Part shown: positions 20,067-30,000 of the stretch, piece by piece
Position numbering within the stretch: the first letter of the stretch is position 1
Layout: every line of letters begins with the position of its first letter
From: Skeletonema marinoi
Lineage: Eukaryota > Bacillariophyta > Thalassiosirophyceae > Thalassiosirales > Thalassiosiraceae
Length of the DNA: 64,000 nucleotides
Reading direction: 5' to 3'
Assembly: GCA_030544225.1 (NCBI GenBank)
Contig: CM060494.1
Coordinates: forward strand, 1,798,001 to 1,862,000
Program-made: the position numbers and the translations under genes
Notes under the pieces: generated by a model
What the model was told of the DNA's origin: nothing
The model's input: the letters and a program-made list of their open reading frames with translations, nothing else
Databases searched by the model: none

Positions 20067-22019
20067 ATGAAGAGGCCAGCATCATCGTCGTCATCACTAC
20101 CAATTCATTCCCTCCTCTCCTCTCGACTGAATTCAAATTCAAATGACGTAATTCGAGGAGGAGGCGCCCAAGCAGTGGAAGAAGGGTATGAATATTATCA
20201 AGACGACGATGCTGATGATTACGAGGATGATGAGGGTTATTATCTTGTAGGGGACAATGATGAGGATGATGTTGGTGAAGAAGAGTATTATGAGTACTAT
20301 CCGGATGACAATTACGATGGTGAAGGGGTAACGGAGGATGGATATTATTACGCAGATGAATTATATGATGACGATGGGGGAGAAGAAGAGGCCGAAGATG
20401 ATGGATATTTTATCCTTGCTGACGAGGACGGTGACGCATCCACCTCCCTCTCAAAACGATCATTCCTACCGTCACGTCATCAACTCAATCTATCCACGGC
20501 AATGTCTCAATTATCGTCACTGCCGTCAACGCTGAAAGATTTGAATTGGCAAGGTATCATGGCTGGGGGTGGTGGTCCAGTAACTGCTGTAGCCGTGCTT
20601 TCGATTGTCATGTTGGCAGTTGTAAGACGTACATTTGTTTTGGGGGGCGGCAGTCACAATAATAAGGGGAAGCGAAATCGGAGGGGGGAATCATCATTGC
20701 CTTCAAAAACGGAGGAAAAGGAAGAAGAACAAAAAGTGGTCAATGCTGATAGTAATGACGATGCGGATTATTCAAACGCATTTGTGGATGCAGTTCGTGA
20801 AAAGGAAAGAGGGGAAGATGATGATGATGGCGACACGTTGGATTTGGACTCGGATGAGTACAACAACACAGGCAGAGTCAGTAAACGGTCTCGTATTGCA
20901 AAACGTTTGAGGAAAGTGACGTCATCGACGACATTATTGGCATCAAATGCGTTGTTATGGATTCGTGGACAAGGTGGAGTGGCGAGTCACGGGGGGATTA
21001 ATCATCCTGCTAGTGATGAATTGATTGAGTCTACTGTTGTAGATGTTGATGATGCGTCGATGGATGATGATGATGAATCAGATATTGACCTGTCGGTAGA
21101 TGAGTCGGATGATGAAGTAGAAGTTGATCTGTCGCCACCACCACCACCAAAACCATCCTCGTCATCATCACCTGATATAAAGCGGTTGAAGCAAAAGTTG
21201 GATAAGGTGTCGGAATCTCGTGATGCACTTGAAAAAGAGTACGAAGCTTCACTCCGCATGCTTCACGATGCACGCATGGAAGTTCAAAAGATGAAAAAGG
21301 TCGTCAAAACTGCGATGGATACGTCAGCTCGTGAGGAAGAGCAACGGGAGAAAATGGACGCAATGGTCAAGAAGTTGGATGTGAAATACAAAACTCAGAT
21401 GAAGGAACAGTTGGAACAACTCCGTAACAAGATGGAGGGTAAGCTCCGTTCAGAAGTACAACTTGAAATGCAAGAAAGGATGGAATCTCAGCTACGGGAA
21501 CGGATGAGAGAGCAGGAAGAACTAGTGGAGGACAAGGTACAGCAACGCCTTGGGGAGGAGAGGACGCAATATCAAGAAGAGCTAAATCAAAAATTCAGAC
21601 AGGAGGTTGACAATGCAGTCTCTGCTGAAATGGAAGCTGTTCTTGATGTGGCCGTCGATGAAGCAGTACAACGGGAGCGTCAAAAGGCACGCGAGGAGAT
21701 GATTCGAGTACGACAGGGAATACAAAAAGTGTTGGAAAGGGAGAGGAAATTGATGAGAGAACAGGTTCGTAGGGCAACGGGGCAAGTTAGGGAGTGGGTG
21801 GTAAAAAAGCAGCAGGATCAGTTGTTGCAACAGGCTGGGCAGTTACAAGAGGAGGCCCAAAAGTTACAGGGTTTGGCAAGGTCAAGAGCAGGGGGGAGAG
21901 GAGGAAGGGATGGGGCTACTAGCAGTGGTGCTGGATTACCTCGTCAAGGAGGTCGACCTACTTCCAGAGAGGAATATGCTGATAGGTATGAAGATACCGA
22001 TGGCGAAGACGAGTATTGA
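20067..22019 (+). CDS. Acidic single-pass membrane protein with long coiled coil, function unknown
   Basis: The protein is 650 aa. Residues about 35-130 are extremely acidic and Tyr-rich (YEYYQDDDADDYEDDEGYY). A membrane helix lies near 170-188 (VTAVAVLSIVMLAVVRR), followed by a basic patch and a second acidic, Ser-rich segment to about 370. Residues about 370-610 form an almost uninterrupted charged coiled coil rich in Glu, Gln, Arg and Met, and the tail is Gly/Arg-rich. No enzyme motif is seen. The architecture resembles tethering or scaffolding proteins, but composition alone cannot assign a role. No intron is evident and the start ATG is the first in frame. Confidence 0.65.
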   Translation: MKRPASSSSSLPIHSLLSSRLNSNSNDVIRGGGAQAVEEGYEYYQDDDADDYEDDEGYYLVGDNDEDDVGEEEYYEYYPDDNYDGEGVTEDGYYYADELYDDDGGEEEAEDDGYFILADEDGDASTSLSKRSFLPSRHQLNLSTAMSQLSSLPSTLKDLNWQGIMAGGGGPVTAVAVLSIVMLAVVRRTFVLGGGSHNNKGKRNRRGESSLPSKTEEKEEEQKVVNADSNDDADYSNAFVDAVREKERGEDDDDGDTLDLDSDEYNNTGRVSKRSRIAKRLRKVTSSTTLLASNALLWIRGQGGVASHGGINHPASDELIESTVVDVDDASMDDDDESDIDLSVDESDDEVEVDLSPPPPPKPSSSSSPDIKRLKQKLDKVSESRDALEKEYEASLRMLHDARMEVQKMKKVVKTAMDTSAREEEQREKMDAMVKKLDVKYKTQMKEQLEQLRNKMEGKLRSEVQLEMQERMESQLRERMREQEELVEDKVQQRLGEERTQYQEELNQKFRQEVDNAVSAEMEAVLDVAVDEAVQRERQKAREEMIRVRQGIQKVLERERKLMREQVRRATGQVREWVVKKQQDQLLQQAGQLQEEAQKLQGLARSRAGGRGGRDGATSSGAGLPRQGGRPTSREEYADRYEDTDGEDEY

Positions 22020-22524
22020 GCAGAACCAAGCAAAGCAATGAAAGGATATAAGGTCATCAGCTACATTAATAATTGGGGTCAACTTTGCGCAAGTAATTAA
22101 AACAGGGGGGAGAAAAAGAGAAGAGTGAAGTTAACATTCTATTTACTTAAGTTCACATTGCATAATAAGTTGGCTGGTATCATCATTCTCCAGTCTCAGC
22201 ACAGATAAAAAGAGGACATGCATGCAAGAGATGGCCGGGCGGGAGGACAATTTCTTGTCCGTGACTCTGCTCTGCCTTCTATTCTCCTACTCGTGATTCG
22301 TTAGCTCCTCAGAAAAATAATTAAATGAAAATGATACGTGGAACTTTTACAGTTGTTGGCTGCGATCTGTTTTGCCGATACCCACTTCAACCAAAAAGCA
22401 CCAACCCACCGCACCGCACCGAAACCCATCTCGGTCGATTGATCTGTGCTGCAGGGAAAGCGTCACTGCCAACGATAGCACTCTTCGAAATCGAAACAGC
22501 GTATTATCATCATCTTTCAAAACA
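22020..22524. other. Intergenic region, nothing recognised
   Basis: This is the spacer between the coiled-coil gene and protoporphyrinogen oxidase. The reading frame of the downstream gene stays open back to 22372, but that sequence is not conserved-looking and precedes the signal peptide, so it is taken as 5' UTR. Confidence 0.45.
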
Positions 22525-24231
22525 ATGGTGAAGTCTACGCTACTTATTGGTAGCCTATGCATATCAAATACACTTGCATTTGCTCCGCCAACATCCATAA
22601 TATCCACTCCTACTGCCACAACTACAACTTCGTCATGCCTCCACGCCTCTTCTGAAGCACAATATGACTGTCTCGTAATCGGTGGTGGAATCTCTGGATC
22701 TACATTGGCACACAACCTTAACAACGCCAACCTAAACATTCTCCTTGCTGAACAACGTGATTATCTTGGAGGCAATGTCCAATCTGTAGTCCATACAGAC
22801 GAGGATGGTAGTGAATTCATCTTTGAAAAGGGACCCAATAGTTATGCGACACAACCATCCATCGTACGCATTTCACATGAATTGGGTATTGACGATCAGC
22901 TTGTATTTGCAAATGAGTCACTGCCCCCGTGGGTGAATCATAATGGGAAACTCCATCCATTGCCCAAGGGACAGGGGGGCAAAGGACCCAAGGGGCAGAT
23001 TGAATTAGTCTTTGGTCCAAATGGTGTATTGAAATTCGGTTTGGCAGGGGATTTACTCTCCTGGCCTGGAAAGATTCGTGCTGGAATTGGTGCTCTCTTG
23101 GGACATATGCCTCCCCCCGACAACAAAGAGGAGACGATTAAAGAATGGGTGACACGCATCCTTGGTGAAGAAGTATTCTTCCGAATTATTGATCCATTCG
23201 TTAGTGGCGTGTATGCTGGAGATCCAACAACATTGAGTATGAAGGCGGCATTGCCCAAAATCTCACGTATTGAGGATTACTCTTACGGGATTGAATGGAA
23301 TAAGTTTGGTGCCATCTTTTATGGTGGACTTGCTCGTCAGGTGGAACTTACGAAGGAGAGGAAGGCTGATCCTCCCAAACCCGAATGGGTAGACTTTGAG
23401 TATGGCAATCCTGGAAGTTACAAGAGGGGATTGAGTACATTGCCGAATGCGATCTATGAGAATCTTGGAAGTGATGTTGTCAAGTTGGAATGGACTTTGA
23501 CCAAGGTTGAGAAGGAGGGTGACACTTATGTTGTTACGTTTGATACTCCCAATGGACAGCAAACTGTCACATCCAAAGCTATTGTAAGTACTATCCCTAC
23601 TCATGCCATGGGATCTTCTCTGGAGCCTGTACTACCTGGATCGACGGACTTGTTCACCAAGGAACGGCAAATTATCAACCGAAAGGGTGTGTACTACCCT
23701 CCCGTGGCGGCGGTAACATTGGCCTACCCCAAAAAGGCATTCAAGGATGTTGAGCTGTCTAATGACTTTGGCAACTTACAGAATCTGCCAGGGTTTGGAT
23801 TGCTTAATCCACGAACGGAGGGTGTGCGTACATTGGGTACGCTTTGGAGTTCGAGTCTCTTCCCCGGACGTTGCCCCGAGGACTACAATATTCTACTGAA
23901 TTACATTGGTGGATCACGTGATCCTGAGATTGGGTCCATGCCAGAAGAAGACGTGATTGCAGCAGTGGACAAGGATTTGCGTAAGGTGCTCTTGCAGGCT
24001 AATGCTCCTGAACCGAAGGTGCTGGGGATCAAGGTATGGCCTACTGCCATCCCTCAATATGAACTGGGACATTTAGAGTTGATGAAGGAGCTGGAGAGTA
24101 TGGAAAGCAACGTAGAGGGAGGCGGTATCTGGATTTGTGGCAACTACAGAAGTGGTGTGGCCTTCCCTGATTGCGTTACTTTTGGGTATGAGCATGCCAA
24201 GGTCGTGAAGGAGTATCTGGATAAAAAATAG
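22525..24231 (+). CDS. PPOX: Protoporphyrinogen oxidase, plastid-targeted
   Basis: The 568-aa flavoenzyme oxidises protoporphyrinogen IX to protoporphyrin IX, the last step shared by haem and chlorophyll synthesis. Start codon 22525 is chosen because it opens a signal peptide ending in LAFAPP, a diatom plastid-type cleavage motif. The FAD Rossmann motif is VIGGGISGSTLAHNL (about residue 52), followed by EQRDYLGGNVQ and FEKGPNSYA, which are typical of the plant/cyanobacterial oxygen-dependent family. RIIDPFVSGVYAGDP and GLSTLPNA are further family blocks, and the C-terminal FAD motif is NYRSGVAFPDCV. Length and motif order are normal, with no intron. Confidence 0.93.
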   Translation: MVKSTLLIGSLCISNTLAFAPPTSIISTPTATTTTSSCLHASSEAQYDCLVIGGGISGSTLAHNLNNANLNILLAEQRDYLGGNVQSVVHTDEDGSEFIFEKGPNSYATQPSIVRISHELGIDDQLVFANESLPPWVNHNGKLHPLPKGQGGKGPKGQIELVFGPNGVLKFGLAGDLLSWPGKIRAGIGALLGHMPPPDNKEETIKEWVTRILGEEVFFRIIDPFVSGVYAGDPTTLSMKAALPKISRIEDYSYGIEWNKFGAIFYGGLARQVELTKERKADPPKPEWVDFEYGNPGSYKRGLSTLPNAIYENLGSDVVKLEWTLTKVEKEGDTYVVTFDTPNGQQTVTSKAIVSTIPTHAMGSSLEPVLPGSTDLFTKERQIINRKGVYYPPVAAVTLAYPKKAFKDVELSNDFGNLQNLPGFGLLNPRTEGVRTLGTLWSSSLFPGRCPEDYNILLNYIGGSRDPEIGSMPEEDVIAAVDKDLRKVLLQANAPEPKVLGIKVWPTAIPQYELGHLELMKELESMESNVEGGGIWICGNYRSGVAFPDCVTFGYEHAKVVKEYLDKK

Positions 24232-24368
24232 ATGATCGCTTAAGCTTTAGTAAGAGTAGATTGATACTATCTTGAATGTGGTGAAGTTAATACAAATACT
24301 TTATTTACAGTAGGTTTCGAACGCACAAGCGGAAGGCCACATGATGGGTGGTGGTGGTGGTGCCGTAC

Positions 24369-24905
24369 TTATTGCCTTTGCCTTCGCTCATCGTTCGTAA
24401 TCATAAGCTGCAAGATGGAACCGAAAGCGAAGTCCTCGTGCTCTAGAGAATATTCTTGTTCTACTAGATCATCATCCAAGAGGCCGTCAAGTAGCAAATC
24501 AGGGTGGCATTCGTAAGAGATGCGGCTTTTCCTTTCTACCTTCGTGTTCGTGCTGGTGTTGGTGGCGTTTGGATTCGGATCGATAACGGGCTGGCTGCCA
24601 TCCTGGATAGGAATCTGAAACTCTTTGTTTACCACCTCGGCATCTCGCACGAAAGGAATGGAGTAGTAGAGGAAAGGGTCGCTGTTCTTGAGGTTCTTGA
24701 GGTCTTGCTCGTTAAGATTCTTTGTGTCGATGACCTTCCTCGGCCTTTCGGTTGGAACAGTTGGCTGTGTCATAGTTCGCACAGGTGGAAAGGAGGCTTG
24801 AGAATCGGAATCGACGGTCAATTCATCGGAGGCATCAACGCCATCATAGATGTTGTGTCTGAAGTATTTGCGGCACATGTTATCTTCTTTGTTTTGATGA
24901 TTCAT
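24369..24905 (-). CDS. Small hypothetical protein of a diatom-type family
   Basis: The protein is 178 aa from the first in-frame ATG; a second Met (MCRKYFRHNIYDG) nine residues on is an alternative. It is polar throughout, with no membrane segment. The pattern L-K-N-L-K-x-SDPFLYYSIP followed later by a basic RKSRISYECHPDLLLDGLL stretch is one I associate with a multi-copy diatom family of unknown function; this is memory, not a search result. It converges on protoporphyrinogen oxidase, with 137 bp between the stops. Confidence 0.6.
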   Translation of the reverse strand: MNHQNKEDNMCRKYFRHNIYDGVDASDELTVDSDSQASFPPVRTMTQPTVPTERPRKVIDTKNLNEQDLKNLKNSDPFLYYSIPFVRDAEVVNKEFQIPIQDGSQPVIDPNPNATNTSTNTKVERKSRISYECHPDLLLDGLLDDDLVEQEYSLEHEDFAFGSILQLMITNDERRQRQ

Positions 24906-25580
24906 TTGTCGATAGTGCAAGAAGCATGTATGTACTTATCGTCTCATCAGAATCAGAATAATGAAGAGCTCACGCGCAGAAGTTGATTACTTTGTTCTGC
25001 GAGAATGCTGCCTTCTTGTGACTTTACGCAGATTTCCTCGTACTATGTATGTGAATGTAGGGACGGCAAGTCGCGGGAACTGAGAGATCATTTAACCCCG
25101 GATACTTAGATGAGACGTGACTTTGTCCGGCAGACGTGACTTTGTCCCCCCCCTGCCGGACGGAAGGATTATTTTCCTTGACTTGTGACTTGTGACTTTA
25201 TGCCATGGAACATGTTCATGTGTGAATGAGACGGAATTTGTCACAAGATCTGATGAGCGAGACGGCTTTGTCAACAAAAACGGTTCCGACGAAAGAGGAA
25301 ACGCCCGCCGGCCCAATAAACGCAGAAGCTATTCTCTCTACAGAGCAATCCGTTGGAGCAAACTCCTGCCTCCTGCTCCTTCTTTCACCTAATTAGCACT
25401 GTGAGTGAGCCCTGAAGCCACAGGCACTAGTTGCTGAGAGATGCGCGAAGGCTTACCCGTCAGAAGGATTCGGGAAAGGAAGATATCCTGGAGATGACGG
25501 TGAATAATGTTCCTTAGGAGATCATACGTGGCTATTTGATATCATTTTCGTCCTAATCCGTTCACAGTTTTCACTGATTT
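24906..25580. other. Intergenic region with a short tandem and hairpin
   Basis: No gene is supported. AGACGTGACTTTGTCC occurs twice with a 19-bp period (25113 and 25132). The second copy is enclosed by a perfect 8-bp inverted repeat, TCCGGCAG / CTGCCGGA (25126-25133 and 25153-25160). A run of GTGACTT repeats follows at about 25182-25200. These may be regulatory, but nothing ties them to a known element. Confidence 0.5.
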
Positions 25581-25967
25581 TCAACGTCTCTTCCAAATGA
25601 AAGCACTAGCATTGGCTTGTGGGCTCGTAGCTTCGTCGTGGCGTTGAGGTCGTATGAATCCAGGACCGATTGGTGTAGGTGTAGTACTGAAGCTGAAGTG
25701 AATATTCGCTTGCGCCAAAGCATCGGTAGATCTGGGTCCTTGACATTTCTTGATTCTCAACAAATTTGACATACCAAACAATCCCAAGGCAGTCAAAATT
25801 GTTTCTGTCGAGACAGCTAATGCGATGTGGAAGCGGAGGAATGCGGGATAAGAGGTTTTGACCCAGAACTACAATTTTGAATGTACCACACTCAGACTTG
25901 TGAGTTGGCAGAAGCGAAGCACAGTGTAGACGAGTTTGATTGGACTTGTTTGGACTTGTTTGAACAT
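25581..25967 (-). CDS. Possible small membrane protein, interrupted as read
   Basis: A 95-codon open stretch (25868-25581) encodes a basic leader, one strong hydrophobic segment (FHIALAVSTETILTALGLFGM) and a polar tail. There is no Met at its start: it opens directly after a TTGTAG that could be a splice acceptor. In the same frame, an ATG at 25967 opens 33 codons of similar composition up to that TAG. Either an intron donor is missed, or the copy carries a nonsense codon, or the ATG is fortuitous. No family is recognised. Confidence 0.3.
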
Positions 25968-26107
25968 AAGTAGATCGTCTAATGCCACTTATATCTATCA
26001 GGGGCGACTCATACAATATCTACTTGCATTTAGTTGCAGTGATTTTACTCTGACTATGTTGACAAGAGAAGCTTGTCTCTTTTATCATGACGACGAATTC
26101 TTTGTAT

Positions 26108-26683
26108 CTACCTCCCTCCTCCACCACCGCCACTACTACTACAAACTTCAAATTTGGTACGAAAACGGCACGCCAGCACAACAATAATAACACCACTCAC
26201 TGCCCAGCAAACGGCAGCTATTTGACAATACAGTTGATATCCCTGACTTTTGTCAAATTCTTGCACGCCTCGTGCACCAGCGTAGGCATACACTGCCGTC
26301 GTAAGTAAGTGTGTTAATAGTAGTAGAATGAACCAGCATTTTGTTGGAGGTGTTTGTTGTTGTTGGTTATTGAAGTTACAGCAGCAGCATTTTGTGTCGC
26401 TGCTAATTGATGGCTGATCTGTGGAGGTTGTTAGTGCTTCTTGATCATCTGGATTGTTTTGATCATTAGTAGTTTGGCAGGAACAGAGGTATACTATTCG
26501 AAGTCCCAGCAAGCCAGTTGCAATTGGGAAAAGAAAGAGGACGATGCCTGAATCATATTCCCCACGTGCCCATAGTGAAATGGACCATATCCAAAACAAA
26601 AGGCCGACGGATATGTGCAGAATGGAGATTGCACTGGCAATCTTGAGGTGGGATGGGTAGATTTTGTTATTGTCTGACGTCAT
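26108..26683 (-). CDS. Four-helix membrane protein, function unknown
   Basis: The product is 191 aa with an ATG start. Four hydrophobic segments are visible: ISILHISVGLLFWIWSISLW, GIVLFLFPIATGLLGLRIVYL, CWFILLLLTHLLTTAVYAYAG and LYCQIAAVCWAVSGVIIVVL. A Cys/Gln-rich loop (CCCCNFNNQQQQ) lies between helices 2 and 3, and the tail is poly-Gly. The layout recalls MARVEL/tetraspan-type proteins (compare LRIVYLC), but no signature is decisive. It diverges from the large E3-like gene across 413 bp. Confidence 0.55.
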   Translation of the reverse strand: MTSDNNKIYPSHLKIASAISILHISVGLLFWIWSISLWARGEYDSGIVLFLFPIATGLLGLRIVYLCSCQTTNDQNNPDDQEALTTSTDQPSISSDTKCCCCNFNNQQQQTPPTKCWFILLLLTHLLTTAVYAYAGARGVQEFDKSQGYQLYCQIAAVCWAVSGVIIVVLACRFRTKFEVCSSSGGGGGGR

Positions 26684-27096
26684 AATTGTTCTTCAGCTGC
26701 TTTGTCGAATATCCGTGGTATACTGTGTACTCTTTTACTCCGCTGCCAACAATGCCACCACTGCTGCTGCCTCATCAGTAGAACAACCATAAGTAACTTC
26801 TTCGTCATCGTCACCAACGAAGATGAAAGATGCCTTTGGTGGTGTGACAGTCATTCTAGATACTAATTCCTACGCAGAGGGTGTACCTTTCCCTCCAAAA
26901 ACTCACCTCAGATCTCCTCTATCTCGGTCGCCGGGCCAAGAATAGCAAACCATGGCAAACTGATGGCACTAATAACTGTTTCACCGCTACCAATAACATT
27001 GCCACCCCATCAATCAATCAACAGAAACATCAACAATAATAATATTATAGACTAAAATCAGCAGCTATCAAGAAGAGCAACTCAAATAAAAAAGCA
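26684..27096. promoter_or_regulatory. Divergent promoter region, no element recognised
   Basis: This 413-bp spacer separates the start codons of the tetraspan-like gene (minus) and the HSF/UBR4-like gene (plus). An ACAATAATAATATTATAG stretch and other A-rich runs near 27030-27090 look like 5' UTR. Confidence 0.4.
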
Positions 27097-30000
27097 ATGG
27101 CGGAGCTAGATCCCTCCATCTCCCTCCCCCTCCTTCGTGGCCTTGCTCGCAGCACCGGTTACACCAAGCAGCAACTCCAGAATGATCACACCAAACCGTC
27201 AGCAACCGATGGCAAATCATCACCTAACAAATCGTCATTCAAACAACCAGCCAGCAACCACCAAAAATCCCCACAACCAAAGAACGACAACGACGATGAT
27301 GATGAAGGAAAAAATAACAATTCGGAACAACCACTTCCAATTAAATTACATCATCTCCTCTCCTCCAACAATAACGATAATGCAGTTCACTGGATGCCAC
27401 ATGGGCGTAGTTTCAAAGTCTGTGATTATTCGGCATTGTTGTCTCTTTTGAATGTTTCTTCGGTGGGGGGTGAGAAAGATGGCGTCGCCGGTAATGATGG
27501 CGAACAACCACATGATTCTTCTGACAATGATAAAGTGACCCTAACGAAACTATTCAAGTGTTGGGGGTTTCAGCAATTTGAATCGGGAGTGGACATGGGG
27601 ACATTTTACCATGAGGATTTTTTACGTTGTCATTTGGACAAGTGTGTGGAGAGTACATCATTGTTGATGTATGATGAGGGGAGGGGATCTTCCTCGTTGT
27701 CACGGGTGGATGAGGAGGAGGATAATAATAATGATGAAGATGAAGAGATGGAGGACGTGGGTGGGGAAGAAGAAGATGATGAGGAACCTGCCATAGCAGC
27801 AGCAGCGTCAGCAGCTGGTGGGGGGAACAACGACGTTGCCCCGACCGATGAAGAAACTACCTTCATGGCAATCACTGCGTGTACGGATGTTACTATTGCA
27901 CGTCAATATCTAGAAATGAGTGGGAATCAATTGGAAATGGCGGTGAGTTTATTCATGGATGTCGGCGGCGGTGCTGGTGCTGGTGGTGGTGGATTGAGCG
28001 CCGCCGCCGGCTCTACGTCTTCCTCCCCCGCAGCAAGGTCGTCACGGACAAATACTAAATCATCATCCAAGAAAAAGAAGGGCCAACCAAGCCGTAGTAA
28101 AAAGACGGCAAAGAAGAAGGATGAACCTGACTTTTATGCAATGACACCCATGCCTCTAATTATACCATCCAAGAAGCCAAAGTTGGTGCTACCAGCACAA
28201 AAGCTTGTTCAATCGGCACTCAAAGAATATTGTGCATTCCGGGTGATTCGCCGGGCGTTGTTGATTTGGATTCAGAAACGTCGGTCGATTCGTTTGCAGA
28301 ATCAGCATGAGTTTACCCAAACGAACAACATGTTGCAATCATTACCTTCCTACAACAAGACTGATTTCCATCATTGCCATCATGGCACACGTCATTTTTT
28401 GTTTCAATCATTATTGCACCCTTCCCTCCCCGTGCGACGGTGTGCAGCACGTATGATTATGCACAATCTTCACCGTAGTGATGACAACAGCGGCGGCGGC
28501 GGCGTTGGCGGTGACTCCAATGACGGGGGTGTGACCGAACATCACAAGAACAGGATATTGGAATTACAAGAAGTGCTCATAATTTTACTTCATGGAGTCA
28601 TGTTTCAGGAACCACCCTATCAAATAGAGAGTTTTGCTATGGGCAATAATAATGGACCCGAGGCACATCAACCGAAATCATCACAGGGGGGAGGTGACCC
28701 GGCAATTCAACTAATGGCCATGCTACTCGCATTGGTATGTGATGGTGGCTTCAGTAATATCATTGTGGAACACGAAGTAAAGGAGCTTGTGGAACAACAA
28801 AAATATTGCGCTGTGGGAGGACAAACGTCATCATCTGTGGATGCATTGGGGATGGGGATGTTCTTGCAACACGGTGACGATATATTATGCCAATCCTTAT
28901 TGCGTGAATTGTCTTCTGATTGTATTGAATCGTTCGTCGCTAGTGGAGGGTTACGATGGGCGTGTGGGAGTATAGTGAGATTGTGCCACTTGTTGGTTCA
29001 CGGGGATGAAGGTGATGCAGCAGCACGTCAATTCGGGCGACAGGGTAGTGAAAGTGATGATAGTCAATACGATCGAAATGTGGAACGAATGAATGAAATC
29101 ACGGCCCAAACGATTCAAACCCGACTTTTGTTGTTGATTGATCTCGTTTACAAGTTAGTTTTGTTTGGAACAGTGCCCGCAGCAGTAGATGGGCGAGATC
29201 CGTTTGCTGCTGGAGACGACAAAGGGAAGGAGATCAAAGATAGAAAGAAGATGCTCGAGAAGGCAATCGCACGAAGGAAAGAAAATAGAGAGAAGGTATC
29301 TAGAATGTTGGAAGGGTCGTCTGGAGGTACATCACGGACGTCAAGTTTGTCAGCACTGCGTCAGTCATTACGTTCTACTGCTGCATCGGGAGGTATAGGT
29401 TCGCCTCAGCTTAGCAGTGAGAAGCGTGCTGGGAACACAAATGACATTGGCGGTGGTGGGGATCCACCAAATCCTAGCGTGGTAGAAGAAAACCGCCGGA
29501 GGAAAGATCGAAGAAAGTCTTCGTTAGAGAGGGTTCATCAAATATTTTGGTCTTCGACCTTGCCTGCTGCGAAATGCATCCCTGCTTCCACTATTGAATT
29601 GGAAAGTCAAGATGATAATTCGGAAGAAGCGGGTGGTAATTTTACACCACTCGCCTGCCTCATTGCTGCATATGAAATTCTTCGTTCAAAACCAGCCAGC
29701 AAGTCTTCTCTTGTCACAAATGGGCAGCTGCGCGGGCTAGAAAAGAGTATCGCCACATTAGCACGATTAGTCGACCCAGCAGCAGCCAGTGCAGTTGTGG
29801 TTTCGGACCCTGACATTGCTTGGGGAACGGAATTGCCTCAAAATACGTCATCCAAGAAACGTGATAGAGCATCCTCCCACGCATCTCAGGATAGTCAACG
29901 GTCGTCTTCGTCTCCCTCGCGGGCTAGCCGAGCGCAGCAAATGGCTGATTCGCGAGCAAAAAGGGCAAGGACGTCGTCGGGCAATGTTTCATCTCTTCTG